This document shows positions 26,300 to 34,858 of a stretch of DNA of 64,000 nt, piece after piece. A program made the translations under genes and the position numbers. The stretch's first letter is position 1, and every line of letters starts with the position of its first letter. The notes under the pieces were generated by a model that worked only from the letters and a program-made list of their open reading frames with translations, was not told where the DNA came from and searched no databases. Source of the DNA: Verrucomicrobiota bacterium (GTDB lineage: Bacteria; Verrucomicrobiota; Kiritimatiellia; CAIQIC01; JAGNIJ01); the NCBI GenBank assembly GCA_022710725.1, contig JAKLGK010000003.1, positions 62,001 through 126,000 of the forward strand, written 5' to 3'.

Positions 26300-27649
26300 A
26301 TGACCAAGGACTCGCCAGCCGCGCCGTTCCTCGACCGCCTGTACCGCCGGTCCGCCCACGGCATCAAGATGGGGCTGGAGGCGATGGAGGGGCTGGCCGC
26401 ACGGCTGGATCATCCCGAGCGCGCGTTCGTCTGCGTGCACGTGGCGGGCACCAACGGCAAGGGATCGGTCTGCGCCATCATGGAGCGCGCCCTGCGGGCG
26501 GCTGGCTGGGTGACCGGGCTCTATACGTCGCCGCACCTCGTCCGTTTCAACGAGCGCATCCGGGTGGGCGGCGCGGCCGTGTCCGACGCGGACCTGGCCG
26601 GCCTGATCCGGCGTGTGGATGCCGCCGATCGCGACCAGGTGGCCGCCGGCGGACGCGAGGCCACCTTTTTCGAATTTTCCACGGCGATGGCCTTTGAGCA
26701 TTTCCGCCGGAGCGGCGTCCAGATCGCGGTGCTGGAGACCGGGCTCGGCGGCCGGCTGGATGCCACCAACATCGTCCGTCCGCTGTTGAGCGTCATCACG
26801 CGCATCGGGATCGAGCACACGGAATACCTCGGGACCACGCTCGAGCAGATCGCGGGCGAGAAGGCCGGCATCGTCAAGCCCGGGGTTCCCGTCGTGCTCG
26901 GCGCGATGCCGGCGGAGGCCCGCGGGGTCATCGAGCGGACCGCGCGAGAGCGCCGCGCGCCGTGCGTGGCCGCGGAGGAGGCGGTGAACGTGCGGTCGCC
27001 CCGCGCCACGCTGGATGGCCAGAGCATCCAGGTCGAAACCGCCGGGGCCGTGTACGGCCCGCTCATCCTGCCTCTGCCCGGCGCCCACCAGTTGGAGAAC
27101 GCGGCCACCGCCGTCGCCGCGCTCGAATACCTGGGCAGCCTGTCCTCGTTCTCCTGCGACGAGGCGGCCATCCGGAGCGGCCTCGAGCGGGTCTGGTGGC
27201 CCGCGCGGTTCCAGGTCCTGTCCAGGGATCCGGCGGTCATTTTGGATGGGGCCCACAATCCGGACGCGGCGCGGGTCCTGGCCGACACTCTCAAGCGCGT
27301 GCTGGGCCGCCGGGAATTGGCCCTGGTGGTGGGCCTGTTGGCGGACAAGGACCTTGCCGGTTTCATGCGCGAGTTGACCCCGCGGGTGAAGAGAGCCTGG
27401 GCGGTGCAGATCCGCAACGAGCGGACCCTGCCGCTGGACAGGCTGGTGGCCGGCATCCGGGCCGCAGGCCTGGAGGTGGAGGGCCTGCCCCTGCGCAAGG
27501 CGCTACGCCAGGCCCGCGAGTGGGCCGCGCAAAGGGACGGGGCCGTCTGTGTCGCCGGTTCGTTGTTTCTGGCCGGCGAAGTTTTCGAGACGATGGGCAT
27601 TCACGATCTGGACGTCCTGTGCCGAGAGGCGGAGAAAGAGGAATCATGA
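26300..27649 (+). CDS. folC: Folylpolyglutamate synthase / dihydrofolate synthase
   Basis: A Mur-ligase-fold enzyme that adds glutamate to folates. The 449 residues start MTKDSPAAPFLDRLYRRSAH. The P-loop is VAGTNGKGSVCAIM, followed by LYTSPHLVRFNERIRV, EFSTAMAFEHF, LETGLGGRLDATNIV, GIEHTEYLGTTLEQIAGEKAG and the DGAHNPDAARVL motif. The stop overlaps the NUDIX start in ATGA. Confidence 0.95.
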   Translation: MTKDSPAAPFLDRLYRRSAHGIKMGLEAMEGLAARLDHPERAFVCVHVAGTNGKGSVCAIMERALRAAGWVTGLYTSPHLVRFNERIRVGGAAVSDADLAGLIRRVDAADRDQVAAGGREATFFEFSTAMAFEHFRRSGVQIAVLETGLGGRLDATNIVRPLLSVITRIGIEHTEYLGTTLEQIAGEKAGIVKPGVPVVLGAMPAEARGVIERTARERRAPCVAAEEAVNVRSPRATLDGQSIQVETAGAVYGPLILPLPGAHQLENAATAVAALEYLGSLSSFSCDEAAIRSGLERVWWPARFQVLSRDPAVILDGAHNPDAARVLADTLKRVLGRRELALVVGLLADKDLAGFMRELTPRVKRAWAVQIRNERTLPLDRLVAGIRAAGLEVEGLPLRKALRQAREWAAQRDGAVCVAGSLFLAGEVFETMGIHDLDVLCREAEKEES

Positions 27650-28104
27650 AGGAAATCGAGTTCATCGCGCGGGGTGTGCTGGTGGCCGGCGGGAAGGTGC
27701 TGGTCTGCCGGAACCGGAAGAAGGGGAACTGCTACCTGCCCGGCGGTCACATCGAATGGAACGAAAGCGCACCCGTTGCGCTGGCCCGCGAGATGAAGGA
27801 GGAGACCGGCCTCGCCTGTCGCGTCGGGCGATTCCTCGGCGCGGTCGAGCACACCTTCCGCCACAAGGGCGAGCGCGTCTGCGAGATCAACCTGGTCTTC
27901 GAGCTGCGCCTTCCCTCCCGCCGCCCGGGCGCGCCCGTGCCTTCCACCGAAGAGAAGCTCGAATTCTTCTGGTGGCCCATTCGTCGCCTCGATGACATCG
28001 CCGTCGAGCCCTCGCCCCTGCGCCGATGCCTCGATGCGTGGAGGAAGAAGCCCGGCGCCGCCTCGTGGGCCAGCACCTACGGCCGCGGCCGGCGCGCGGG
28101 CTAG
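27646..28104 (+). CDS. NUDIX hydrolase
   Basis: A 152-residue pyrophosphohydrolase of unknown substrate. The Nudix box is GGHIEWNESAPVALAREM followed by KEETGL, with all conserved Gly, Arg and Glu residues. The N-terminal strand EFIARGVLVAGGKVLVCRN is typical. It is translationally coupled to folC, which hints at a nucleotide or pterin substrate, but that is conjecture. It converges with and overlaps the next gene by 4 bp. Confidence 0.92.
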   Translation: MKEIEFIARGVLVAGGKVLVCRNRKKGNCYLPGGHIEWNESAPVALAREMKEETGLACRVGRFLGAVEHTFRHKGERVCEINLVFELRLPSRRPGAPVPSTEEKLEFFWWPIRRLDDIAVEPSPLRRCLDAWRKKPGAASWASTYGRGRRAG

Positions 28105-28577
28105 ACCTGGGCCAGGAGCACGACGTAGTTCTTTCCGTGCTTCTTCGCGCACTTCGGGCAGGTCGTGTAATAGAAGTACAGCTTCCGGAGCGTCCGGCCC
28201 TTCTCCTTCACGTGGCGCTGCATCGCCTTGATCCACGCGCCCATGTTCCGGTAGGGTCCCTCGAAGACCCGGGAAAGAAACGTCCCCGAGATCCGGGCCA
28301 TCGGCGCGCCCGGGATCTCCTTGGTGACCTCGATGTAGACGTCCGCGCCCCACAGGGAATTCTCGTCCGACAACACGGCCGCTGCGGCGGGCTCGGCGTC
28401 CGCCGCCTGGATTCGGATCATGTTGCGCTTCATCACCGCGCCGAAATTCAGCGGGATGTGCAGGAAGCTTCTCACGCGGTCGCGGACGAAAAGCCGATCC
28501 CGCCACTCCAACTCCTTGTCGTCCCACGGCCCGGGATCGAACTCCGGGCAGCATTCGTCCTCGCGTTTTCCGCTCAT
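28101..28577 (-). CDS. Conserved hypothetical protein with paired cysteines
   Basis: A 158-residue soluble protein starting MSGKREDECCPEFDPGPWDD. The CCPxFDPxPW start and the ending YYTTCPKCAKKHGKNYVVLL recur in a family of unknown function that I have seen annotated only as hypothetical. KEIPGAPMARISGTFLSRVFEGPYRNM is a further conserved block. CC near the start and CPKC near the end could bind a metal. The ATG at 28577 has GAGGAGCG upstream. It stands alone on the minus strand. Confidence 0.75.
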   Translation of the reverse strand: MSGKREDECCPEFDPGPWDDKELEWRDRLFVRDRVRSFLHIPLNFGAVMKRNMIRIQAADAEPAAAAVLSDENSLWGADVYIEVTKEIPGAPMARISGTFLSRVFEGPYRNMGAWIKAMQRHVKEKGRTLRKLYFYYTTCPKCAKKHGKNYVVLLAQV

Positions 28578-28713
28578 GTTCGCTCCTCGGTTCGGGATGT
28601 GGCGCCGGTCTCTCTCGCGATGCAGGCGGCGCGCCTGCCTCCAGGCAGGACGCGGCCTTCTCTTCATACTCTTGTCGGCCGCCGCCTGAATGTCAAGAAT
28701 CGCCCCCCGGGCG

Positions 28714-28742
28714 TTGACTCGCCGCGGGGCCTCCACTACAGT
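28714..28742 (+). promoter_or_regulatory. Predicted promoter giving a possibly leaderless DUF2961 mRNA
   Basis: TTGACT (28714-28719), a 17-bp spacer and TACAGT (28737-28742). A start about seven bases downstream would fall on or beside the ATG at 28750, and no ribosome site is visible before that ATG. Confidence 0.4.
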
Positions 28743-28749
28743 CCGTCCC

Positions 28750-31020
28750 ATGAAACTCCGAAGCGTTCTTTTCTCCCTCCTCCTGCTAAGCGCGGGCGGC
28801 TGCTCGCGGAGCGGGCCGGAGCAGGTGCTGTCCACGGCCGAGTTGATCCGCCGCTGGGCCGACCCCCTGCAGGCGGCCCGCCTGGACGTCCCGGACACGA
28901 CGCTGCTCTCATCCGTGGATCCGAGCGGCAAGAACGACGACTATAACCATCCCCTCCGCAAGGGGCCCGAGGGCTGGGTCGTGCTGGCGGACCTGGAGGG
29001 CCCCGGCTACATGTCGCGTTTCTGGTTCACCGGCGCCGAGAACGGCCAGCACCGCATCCGGCTCTACTTTGACGGCGAGCGCAAGCCGTCCGTGGACACG
29101 ACGCTCGACGGTTTTTGCGGCGGCGCCGATCCCTGGCGCCACCCGCTGGCGGCCTACGAGAACTATTGCTGGTTCAACCTGGTCCCGATCCCGTTCCGGA
29201 AGCGACTAGTGGTCATGGTGCAGGAGGGCGGCTTTAAACCTGGCGGCTGGCCGCGGCTGTTCTTCCAGATCAACTTCTCGCGGCTTCCGCCCGGAATGAC
29301 CACGGAGGAGTTCAGGGGAACCTATTCCCCCGAGGTCGTTGCGGAAATCCTGCGGGTGCGCGACGCGTGGGTGGCCGGCGGGCTCGCGCCCGTGCCGGAC
29401 GGCTGCGAGGCCCGGGAATCCACGCTCACGCTGCAGCCCGGCGAGGGCGCGGACGGCCTTGATGTCGCCGGCCCGGCGATGATCCGGCAGTTGACCGTCA
29501 CGCCGGACTACGGCCCGATCGGCGACGCGGTCGCCCGCGAAAAGCTGGGCCGTCAACTGGCGCTTCAGGTCCGCTGGAACGACAGCGATGCGCCTTCCGT
29601 GGAGACGCCGCTGGGCGACTTCTTCGGGCAGGTATGGCGGCGGGTCCGGTTCCCCTCGATGTTCTTCACCCTGACCAACGACTCGTATGTGTCGCGGTTC
29701 CCGATGCCCTTCGAAAAGCGCGCGCGGGTCCGGATCGAAAACCAGTCGGGGCAGCCCGTCACGGTCTCGGTGCGCGCGGACGTCCAGTCGCTCCCGGCGT
29801 GGGAAGCGGGCTGGGGATACCTGCACGCGCACTGGTCCAGGACGACGGCGCAGGACGTGGGGAAGCCGCATCCCATCCTCCTGGCCGAGGGCGCGGGTAA
29901 GTACGTCGGCTGCATCCTCGCCGTGATGAGCGAGGACCGGAGCTGGTGGATTCTCGAGGGCGATGAGCAGATGTACGCCGACGGGGCGGCCGCGCCGAAG
30001 TGGCGGGGGACGGGGCTGGAGGACTACTTCAACGGCGGCTGGTACTACCAAAACGTGATCGCCCGCCCCCTGCATGGCGTCCCCTTCAAGTCCTTCTTCC
30101 GCGTCGTGCAGTACCGCCTCCACCTGCTGGACGCGACGAAGTTCGGGAAATCTTTCCGCATGGACTTCGAGCGCGGGCCCGACCAGGCGAGCCGCGGCGC
30201 CATGGAAAGCGTGGCGTGGTATTACCTCGCGGCGCCCGCCGCGGCGGGCTCGGCGCTTGGAACGGCCCTGGGCCGGACGCCGCCGCGCGACCCGTTGGCG
30301 GAGGCCACCGTCATGAACGAGTTGCTCAACTACGAGCGCTTCGGCGACTACCGCGGCGCCCGGGAGTATATCGAGGCGTTCCTGCAGATGCATTCGAAGT
30401 TCCCCAAGGCGGCGCTGTTGAGGCTACGGGAGCTGGCCTACCGGGAGCGGCTGGAGGGATTCGACGTCGTGCGCCCCGAGTACGAACGGTTCGCCGCCGA
30501 GGAAACGGATCCCGAGGCGGTGGAGCAGGCGAAACTGCTGCTCTGGTTCCACGAGGATCCCTCCCATGTCCTGGTGAGCCTGTCCAGCACCGCGCCGGCG
30601 CGCGCGCTGCTGGACGGGCAGGAGGCCGTCACCGCCGGCCGGCCCGAGCGCGCCGTCGTGAAGGGCGCGACCGCGGGGCCCGGCCGGCATGCGCTGGCCC
30701 TGCACACGCTCTGGAGCCCGTATCCCAGCTGGCTGCAGGCGGCCGTGCGGACGCACGAAGGCCTCGTGGTCACGTCGCCGGACTGGAAATACAAGTTCCG
30801 TCCCGCCGAATCGTGGGGCGCGACGGACTATGACGACTCCGGCTGGCCGGCCGTGGGCGGCACGGGAACCAAGGGCCCGCCGGAGGAGCCTTTCATCTGG
30901 ATGGAGCCGAACGGTTTCGTGGACCTGCAATCGCAGGCGGTGGGGCTTCGAGCCAACGACGAGGTCTGGCCGGATAAGCGCGGCTTCTTCGTGTTCCGGC
31001 GGGTCTTCGAGCGGCCCTGA
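28750..31020 (+). CDS. DUF2961 lipoprotein
   Basis: A 756-residue envelope protein. The start MKLRSVLFSLLLLSAGGCSR has a lipobox (SAGGC) and predicts a lipoprotein. The main region (about 40-480) matches DUF2961 proteins, often found with carbohydrate-active enzymes: GPGYMSRFWFTG, the RIRLYFDGERKPS strand and WRGTGLEDYFNGGWYYQ. Some members have been shown to cleave fructans or arabinans, but the substrate here is unknown. The C-terminal 250 residues form a helical repeat-like part and a beta domain. It has its own predicted promoter. Confidence 0.85.
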   Translation: MKLRSVLFSLLLLSAGGCSRSGPEQVLSTAELIRRWADPLQAARLDVPDTTLLSSVDPSGKNDDYNHPLRKGPEGWVVLADLEGPGYMSRFWFTGAENGQHRIRLYFDGERKPSVDTTLDGFCGGADPWRHPLAAYENYCWFNLVPIPFRKRLVVMVQEGGFKPGGWPRLFFQINFSRLPPGMTTEEFRGTYSPEVVAEILRVRDAWVAGGLAPVPDGCEARESTLTLQPGEGADGLDVAGPAMIRQLTVTPDYGPIGDAVAREKLGRQLALQVRWNDSDAPSVETPLGDFFGQVWRRVRFPSMFFTLTNDSYVSRFPMPFEKRARVRIENQSGQPVTVSVRADVQSLPAWEAGWGYLHAHWSRTTAQDVGKPHPILLAEGAGKYVGCILAVMSEDRSWWILEGDEQMYADGAAAPKWRGTGLEDYFNGGWYYQNVIARPLHGVPFKSFFRVVQYRLHLLDATKFGKSFRMDFERGPDQASRGAMESVAWYYLAAPAAAGSALGTALGRTPPRDPLAEATVMNELLNYERFGDYRGAREYIEAFLQMHSKFPKAALLRLRELAYRERLEGFDVVRPEYERFAAEETDPEAVEQAKLLLWFHEDPSHVLVSLSSTAPARALLDGQEAVTAGRPERAVVKGATAGPGRHALALHTLWSPYPSWLQAAVRTHEGLVVTSPDWKYKFRPAESWGATDYDDSGWPAVGGTGTKGPPEEPFIWMEPNGFVDLQSQAVGLRANDEVWPDKRGFFVFRRVFERP

Positions 31021-31042
31021 CCGGCGGAGTACGGCATTGCGC

Positions 31043-31070
31043 TTGACCATGGGGCGGGGGCGGTTAAGAA
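31043..31070 (+). promoter_or_regulatory. Predicted promoter for the LysM lipoprotein operon
   Basis: TTGACC (31043-31048), a 16-bp spacer and TAAGAA (31065-31070), 46 bp before ATG 31117. Confidence 0.4.
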
Positions 31071-31116
31071 TCCCGGCGTCGAAGAGTCGCGCGGGAATCG
31101 GTCTTGGAGAAACGGG

Positions 31117-31857
31117 ATGCGGGTGTCCGTGAGAAAAGGAATGCGGTGGATCGGCGGGTTGGGCCTCGTGCTGCTCATGGCCGCCGGCGGCTGCTCGCGC
31201 AGCGCCGGCAGCCTCGACCAGATGGAGGAGCGGGATCCGCTGTTGAAGCGCGCGCGCGAGCGGAAGAACCAGCAGGACGTGGACGGCGCGATCGAGCTCT
31301 TCAACAAGGCCCTCGAGCGCAAGCCCAACCTGGCCCGCGCCCATCTCGAGGTCGGCCACCTGTACGATTCCCAGAAGCAGGATTACATCCGCGCCCTCTA
31401 CCATTACCAGCGCTACCTCGAACTGCGGCCGCAAACCGAAAAACGCCCGGTGGTCGAGGATCTCATCCGGCATGCCCGGGTCCGCTTCGCGTCGACGCTG
31501 CCCGCCCAGCCCTCGGGGGCCATTGAGGAGATCGCCCTCCTGCGCCAGGAGATCGAGGCCCTGCGCGCCCGGCTCGGCGAAGCGGCGAAGGCGGTCCCGG
31601 CGGCCGCCGCCGCCGCGACAGCCGCGGCCGCGCCCGCCGCGGCGCAGGTCGCAGGCGCTCCGCGCCCGCCGGAGCCCGCGCCCGCCCAGCCCCCGATGTC
31701 CACCTACATCGTGCAGCCCGGCGACAACCTGTCCCGCATCGCGGAGAGAATGTACGGAAATTCCGGACGCTGGTCGGACATTTACGAGGCCAACCGAAGC
31801 ACGCTGAAAAGCCCCGAAAGCGTGCGGGTCGGCCAGACGCTGGTCATCCCGAAATAG
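31117..31857 (+). CDS. TPR and LysM domain lipoprotein
   Basis: A 246-residue envelope protein. The N-terminus has a lipobox in VLLMAAGGCSRS. A TPR-like repeat region (about 45-110) contains DVDGAIELFNKALERKPNLA and YIRALYHYQRYLELRP. A coiled-coil and an Ala/Pro-rich linker follow. The C-terminal LysM domain (STYIVQPGDNLSRIAERMYG) would hold peptidoglycan. It is followed by two tail-anchored proteins in the same direction. A structural or cell-wall-scaffold role is inferred. Confidence 0.85.
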   Translation: MRVSVRKGMRWIGGLGLVLLMAAGGCSRSAGSLDQMEERDPLLKRARERKNQQDVDGAIELFNKALERKPNLARAHLEVGHLYDSQKQDYIRALYHYQRYLELRPQTEKRPVVEDLIRHARVRFASTLPAQPSGAIEEIALLRQEIEALRARLGEAAKAVPAAAAAATAAAAPAAAQVAGAPRPPEPAPAQPPMSTYIVQPGDNLSRIAERMYGNSGRWSDIYEANRSTLKSPESVRVGQTLVIPK

Positions 31858-31882
31858 GAAACCCACACCCCCCGAGGCCCCC

Positions 31883-32629
31883 ATGGCAGACACCGATTTC
31901 TTCGACGACGATCTTATAAAGCAGCGCGACAGCGCCAAGCGCATCAAGCTGGGGCCGGGCGACGAGCCCGCGGTCCCGATGGGCGAGCCGGCATCGGATG
32001 AGGTGCCCGTCCGGCCCATCACCGATTTCAACCTGACGCGCATGGCCCGGTTCAAGCAGGACATGGGCGAGCGGAGCGCCCAGGCGTCGCAGGACATCGA
32101 GCGGCTCCGCCAGCGGCAGGAGGAGATCGAGCGGGAAAAGCACGACATGGACGACCTGCGCCGCAAGACCGAGGAATACGAGCGCGGCAAGCGCGACATG
32201 CTGGAGCGCTTCGGCCAGAGCCTCGTGACCCTGGAGAAGGAAGAGCTGCAGGCCGAAAAGCTGTCCGAACTCCTGGCCGCGGTCCGCAAGCGCTTCAAGA
32301 TGATGGCGGCCGAGCTGCAGGAACTGAACGAGGAGACCTGGCCCGACGAATCCTACCGCGACGAGCTGACGCGGGCGTTGAGCATCCTCGAGAACGCCCG
32401 CCAGGAATACAACAAGTCCATGTCGCGGCTCGACGCCATCCAGGGAGAGAAGGGCGCGCCGGCGGAACATCCCCAGGTGACCTTCGAGGATCACCGCGGA
32501 TTCGTCGACGTGGAGCGCTCCTTCGGCTACTGGATCAAGGTGGGCCTCGGCGTATCCCTGCCGCTGATCGTATTCATCCTCGTCCTGGTGGCCGTGTTCA
32601 TCGTCCTGCGCTCGTCGCTGCTGATCTAG
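31883..32629 (+). CDS. Coiled-coil protein with C-terminal membrane anchor
   Basis: A 248-residue protein starting MADTDFFDDDLIKQRDSAKR. Residues 55-185 are highly charged and predicted by eye to be coiled coil (RLRQRQEEIEREKHDMDDLR). A single hydrophobic segment near the C-terminus (about 215-245, LPLIVFILVLVAVFIVL) would anchor it with the bulk in the cytoplasm. No family recognised. It lies 25 bp after the LysM lipoprotein and 15 bp before another tail-anchored protein. Confidence 0.7.
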   Translation: MADTDFFDDDLIKQRDSAKRIKLGPGDEPAVPMGEPASDEVPVRPITDFNLTRMARFKQDMGERSAQASQDIERLRQRQEEIEREKHDMDDLRRKTEEYERGKRDMLERFGQSLVTLEKEELQAEKLSELLAAVRKRFKMMAAELQELNEETWPDESYRDELTRALSILENARQEYNKSMSRLDAIQGEKGAPAEHPQVTFEDHRGFVDVERSFGYWIKVGLGVSLPLIVFILVLVAVFIVLRSSLLI

Positions 32630-32644
32630 GGGAAGCCGGGCCGT

Positions 32645-33175
32645 ATGTGCGCCGCCATGAAGACGCAATTCGAGCGCCGGATGAAGGAACTCGAGCGCGA
32701 ATCGCGTCGGGTTCGGGCCGACCTCCGGACGCTGACGAAGGCGCTGGACAAGCCCGAACGGCTGGCGACCGTGCCTCGTCCCCAGTCCCTCGTGGCGCGG
32801 GAAAGGCCCGTGGCGCCCCCCCGCCGCGAAGATCCCGTGACGTCGCCCGAGGAGGCCGCCCCTCCGTCCGGCGGAGCGGTCGCGGACGCGCCGCCCCCGG
32901 GCGAGTTGTTCGCGTGGCGATCCCCGGCGGCCGCGCGCCCGGCCAGCCCGCGCGCGCCGGAGCCGGCCGCGCCGCGCGCAGGCCGGATGGTGGAGCCCAC
33001 GCGCAAGGCGGGGCACCTGTTGAAAGACGACCGGTTCGCCAATTACTTTGCCAGCGGCAGTTTTGTCGGGGCGCCGCCCGTCAAGGGCGAGGGGCGGGTC
33101 CAGCGCAACAAGGCCGTGTTCATGATCTTCATCGTGGTCATTGTCGGTTTCGTGCTGTACAGCCTGATCTTCTAG
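32645..33175 (+). CDS. Tail-anchored protein with Pro/Ala-rich middle
   Basis: A 176-residue protein starting MCAAMKTQFERRMKELERES; the internal ATG four codons later is an alternative start. A short coiled coil (5-40) is followed by a Pro/Ala-rich stretch and a conserved-looking KDDRFANYFASGSFVGA segment. The last 25 residues (KAVFMIFIVVIVGFVLYSLI) form a membrane anchor. It shares the tail-anchored layout of the previous gene, so the two may act together. Function unknown. Confidence 0.65.
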   Translation: MCAAMKTQFERRMKELERESRRVRADLRTLTKALDKPERLATVPRPQSLVARERPVAPPRREDPVTSPEEAAPPSGGAVADAPPPGELFAWRSPAAARPASPRAPEPAAPRAGRMVEPTRKAGHLLKDDRFANYFASGSFVGAPPVKGEGRVQRNKAVFMIFIVVIVGFVLYSLIF

Positions 33176-33177
33176 CC

Positions 33178-33729
33178 ATGTCCAGGACCTTGGAACAGCC
33201 CGGCGAATTGCGGATGGAATCGACGTGGGGCGTAGTGCGCGTCGAGGTCCGCCGCGGGCGGATTTGCGCCTGCGTCCTGCCCGCCCTGCGCGCCGAGCCG
33301 GGACAGCCTTTCCGATGGAAAACGGCGCAGGTCCATGCCGCGACGGCGGACGATCGCGCGGCGCTGGCGAAGGCCAGGCGTTTCATTCTTTCCGTTTTCA
33401 GGGGACAGCCCGGGAAGCCGCCGGCGCTGGAGTGGCCCGAGACGGCGCCCTTCACGCTGCGGGTGTGGCGCGCGTTGCTGACGCTCGCGCCGGGAACGGT
33501 CGTCGGGTACGGCGAACTGGCGCGGAAGGTCGGCCGCGCGGGCAGCGCGCGGGCCGTGGGCAGGGCCTGCGGCGCCAACCCGTTGCCCCTTTTCATTCCC
33601 TGCCACCGCGTGCGGGCCGGCGACGGGAGCTTGGGCGGCTTTTCCGGCGGCCTGCCCTGGAAGCGGCTGCTGCTGGACCGGGAGGCTCGGGCCGCCCGCC
33701 GGTCGGCGCCCCGGGCGCGACATCCATGA
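33178..33729 (+). CDS. ogt: Methylated-DNA-[protein]-cysteine S-methyltransferase
   Basis: A suicide repair protein that removes alkyl groups from O6-alkylguanine. The 183 residues have an N-terminal ribonuclease-like part and the DNA-binding domain FTLRVWRALLTLAPGTVVGY. ARAVGRACGANPLPLFIPCH supplies the arginine finger and the acceptor C142 in IPCHRV, with LGGFSGG after it. It lies 2 bp after the tail-anchored gene and 37 bp before murG. It has no AraC-type domain, so it is Ogt-like rather than Ada-like. Confidence 0.94.
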   Translation: MSRTLEQPGELRMESTWGVVRVEVRRGRICACVLPALRAEPGQPFRWKTAQVHAATADDRAALAKARRFILSVFRGQPGKPPALEWPETAPFTLRVWRALLTLAPGTVVGYGELARKVGRAGSARAVGRACGANPLPLFIPCHRVRAGDGSLGGFSGGLPWKRLLLDREARAARRSAPRARHP

Positions 33730-33766
33730 TCCGCTTTCTGCGGACTAGTTTACGGGAGCGGGCCCG

Positions 33767-34858
33767 GTGAAAACGGCCATCGCCTGCGGCGGCACCGGCG
33801 GGCATATCTTCCCGGGGCTGGCCACGGCCGAGTTGCTCCGGCAGCGCGGCCATGACATCGAACTCTGGCTGGCCGGCAAGGACGTGGAAACCCCGGCCCT
33901 CCGCGGTTGGGCCGGCCCGGTGGTGACCGTCCCCGCCGAGGGGCTGCCTTCCGGCTTCACGCCGCGCGCGGTCCGCTCGGTGTGGAAACTGGCCCGCGCG
34001 GCGCGGCTGTGCCGGCGCCAGATGCGGCAGCGCCGCCCCGATGTCCTCCTGGCCATGGGCAGCTACGCGTCCGTCGGACCGGTCTACGCGGCCTTGCGCG
34101 AGGCGGTCCCGGTGGTCCTGCACGAGGCCAACGTCCTGCCCGGCCGCGCCATCCGGCTCTTCTCGAGATGGGCGGACGCCGTGGCCGTCAGTTTCGAGGA
34201 GTCGAGCTACTACCTGCGGCACGGCGAACTCGTGTGGACCGGCATGCCGCTGCGGGCCGAACTGGAGCAGGCGGCGACCGCCGCGGAGCAAGCGCCGTCC
34301 GAGCGCGAGTTCTTCACCGTTCTGGTCATGGGCGGCAGCCGCGGCGCGCACCGGCTCAACGAGATCGTCTCGAAGGCCGTTTCGCGCGTCCATGCGGCGG
34401 GCCACCGCGTCGGCGTGATTCACCTGGCCGGCTTCGCGGACGAAGACGCCGTGCGCCGCGCCTACGAACAGGCCGGCGTGCTCCACGAGGTCTTCCCCTT
34501 CATGGCGGACATGGCCGCGGTGTACCGCCGGGCCGATCTCGCCGTGTGTCGTTCCGGCGCGGCCACGTGCGCCGAACTGGCCATTTTCGGCGTCCCCGCG
34601 CTGCTCGTGCCGTACCCGTTCGCGGCTTACGATCACCAGACGGCCAACGCGCGGGCGCTGGAGAAGAAAGGCGCGGCCGATGTCGTGCCCGAGCCGGACC
34701 TTGACGAGGAATGGCTGGCCGACTACCTGGTCAGCGCGATGCGCAATCCCGGCCGGTTGGCCCGTCAGCGAGCCGCGGCCCGCCAGCGGGCGTCCGCCCG
34801 CGGCGCCGAGGCCCTCGCCGGCCTGGTCGAGAAGGTCGCGGAGGCCCGCCGTGCCTGA
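33767..34858 (+). CDS. murG: UDP-GlcNAc:undecaprenyl-PP-MurNAc-pentapeptide GlcNAc transferase
   Basis: It makes lipid II at the inner face of the membrane. The 363 residues start at GTG 33767 (KTAIACGGTGGHIFPGLA), with the glycine-rich GGTGGH loop. Other family motifs are LAMGSYASVGPVYAAL, VLHEANVLPGRAIRLFSRWA, VMGGSRGAHRLNEIV and CRSGAATCAELAIFGVPALLVPYPFAAYDHQ. It opens a reduced dcw cluster and overlaps murC by 8 bp. Confidence 0.96.
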   Translation: MKTAIACGGTGGHIFPGLATAELLRQRGHDIELWLAGKDVETPALRGWAGPVVTVPAEGLPSGFTPRAVRSVWKLARAARLCRRQMRQRRPDVLLAMGSYASVGPVYAALREAVPVVLHEANVLPGRAIRLFSRWADAVAVSFEESSYYLRHGELVWTGMPLRAELEQAATAAEQAPSEREFFTVLVMGGSRGAHRLNEIVSKAVSRVHAAGHRVGVIHLAGFADEDAVRRAYEQAGVLHEVFPFMADMAAVYRRADLAVCRSGAATCAELAIFGVPALLVPYPFAAYDHQTANARALEKKGAADVVPEPDLDEEWLADYLVSAMRNPGRLARQRAAARQRASARGAEALAGLVEKVAEARRA

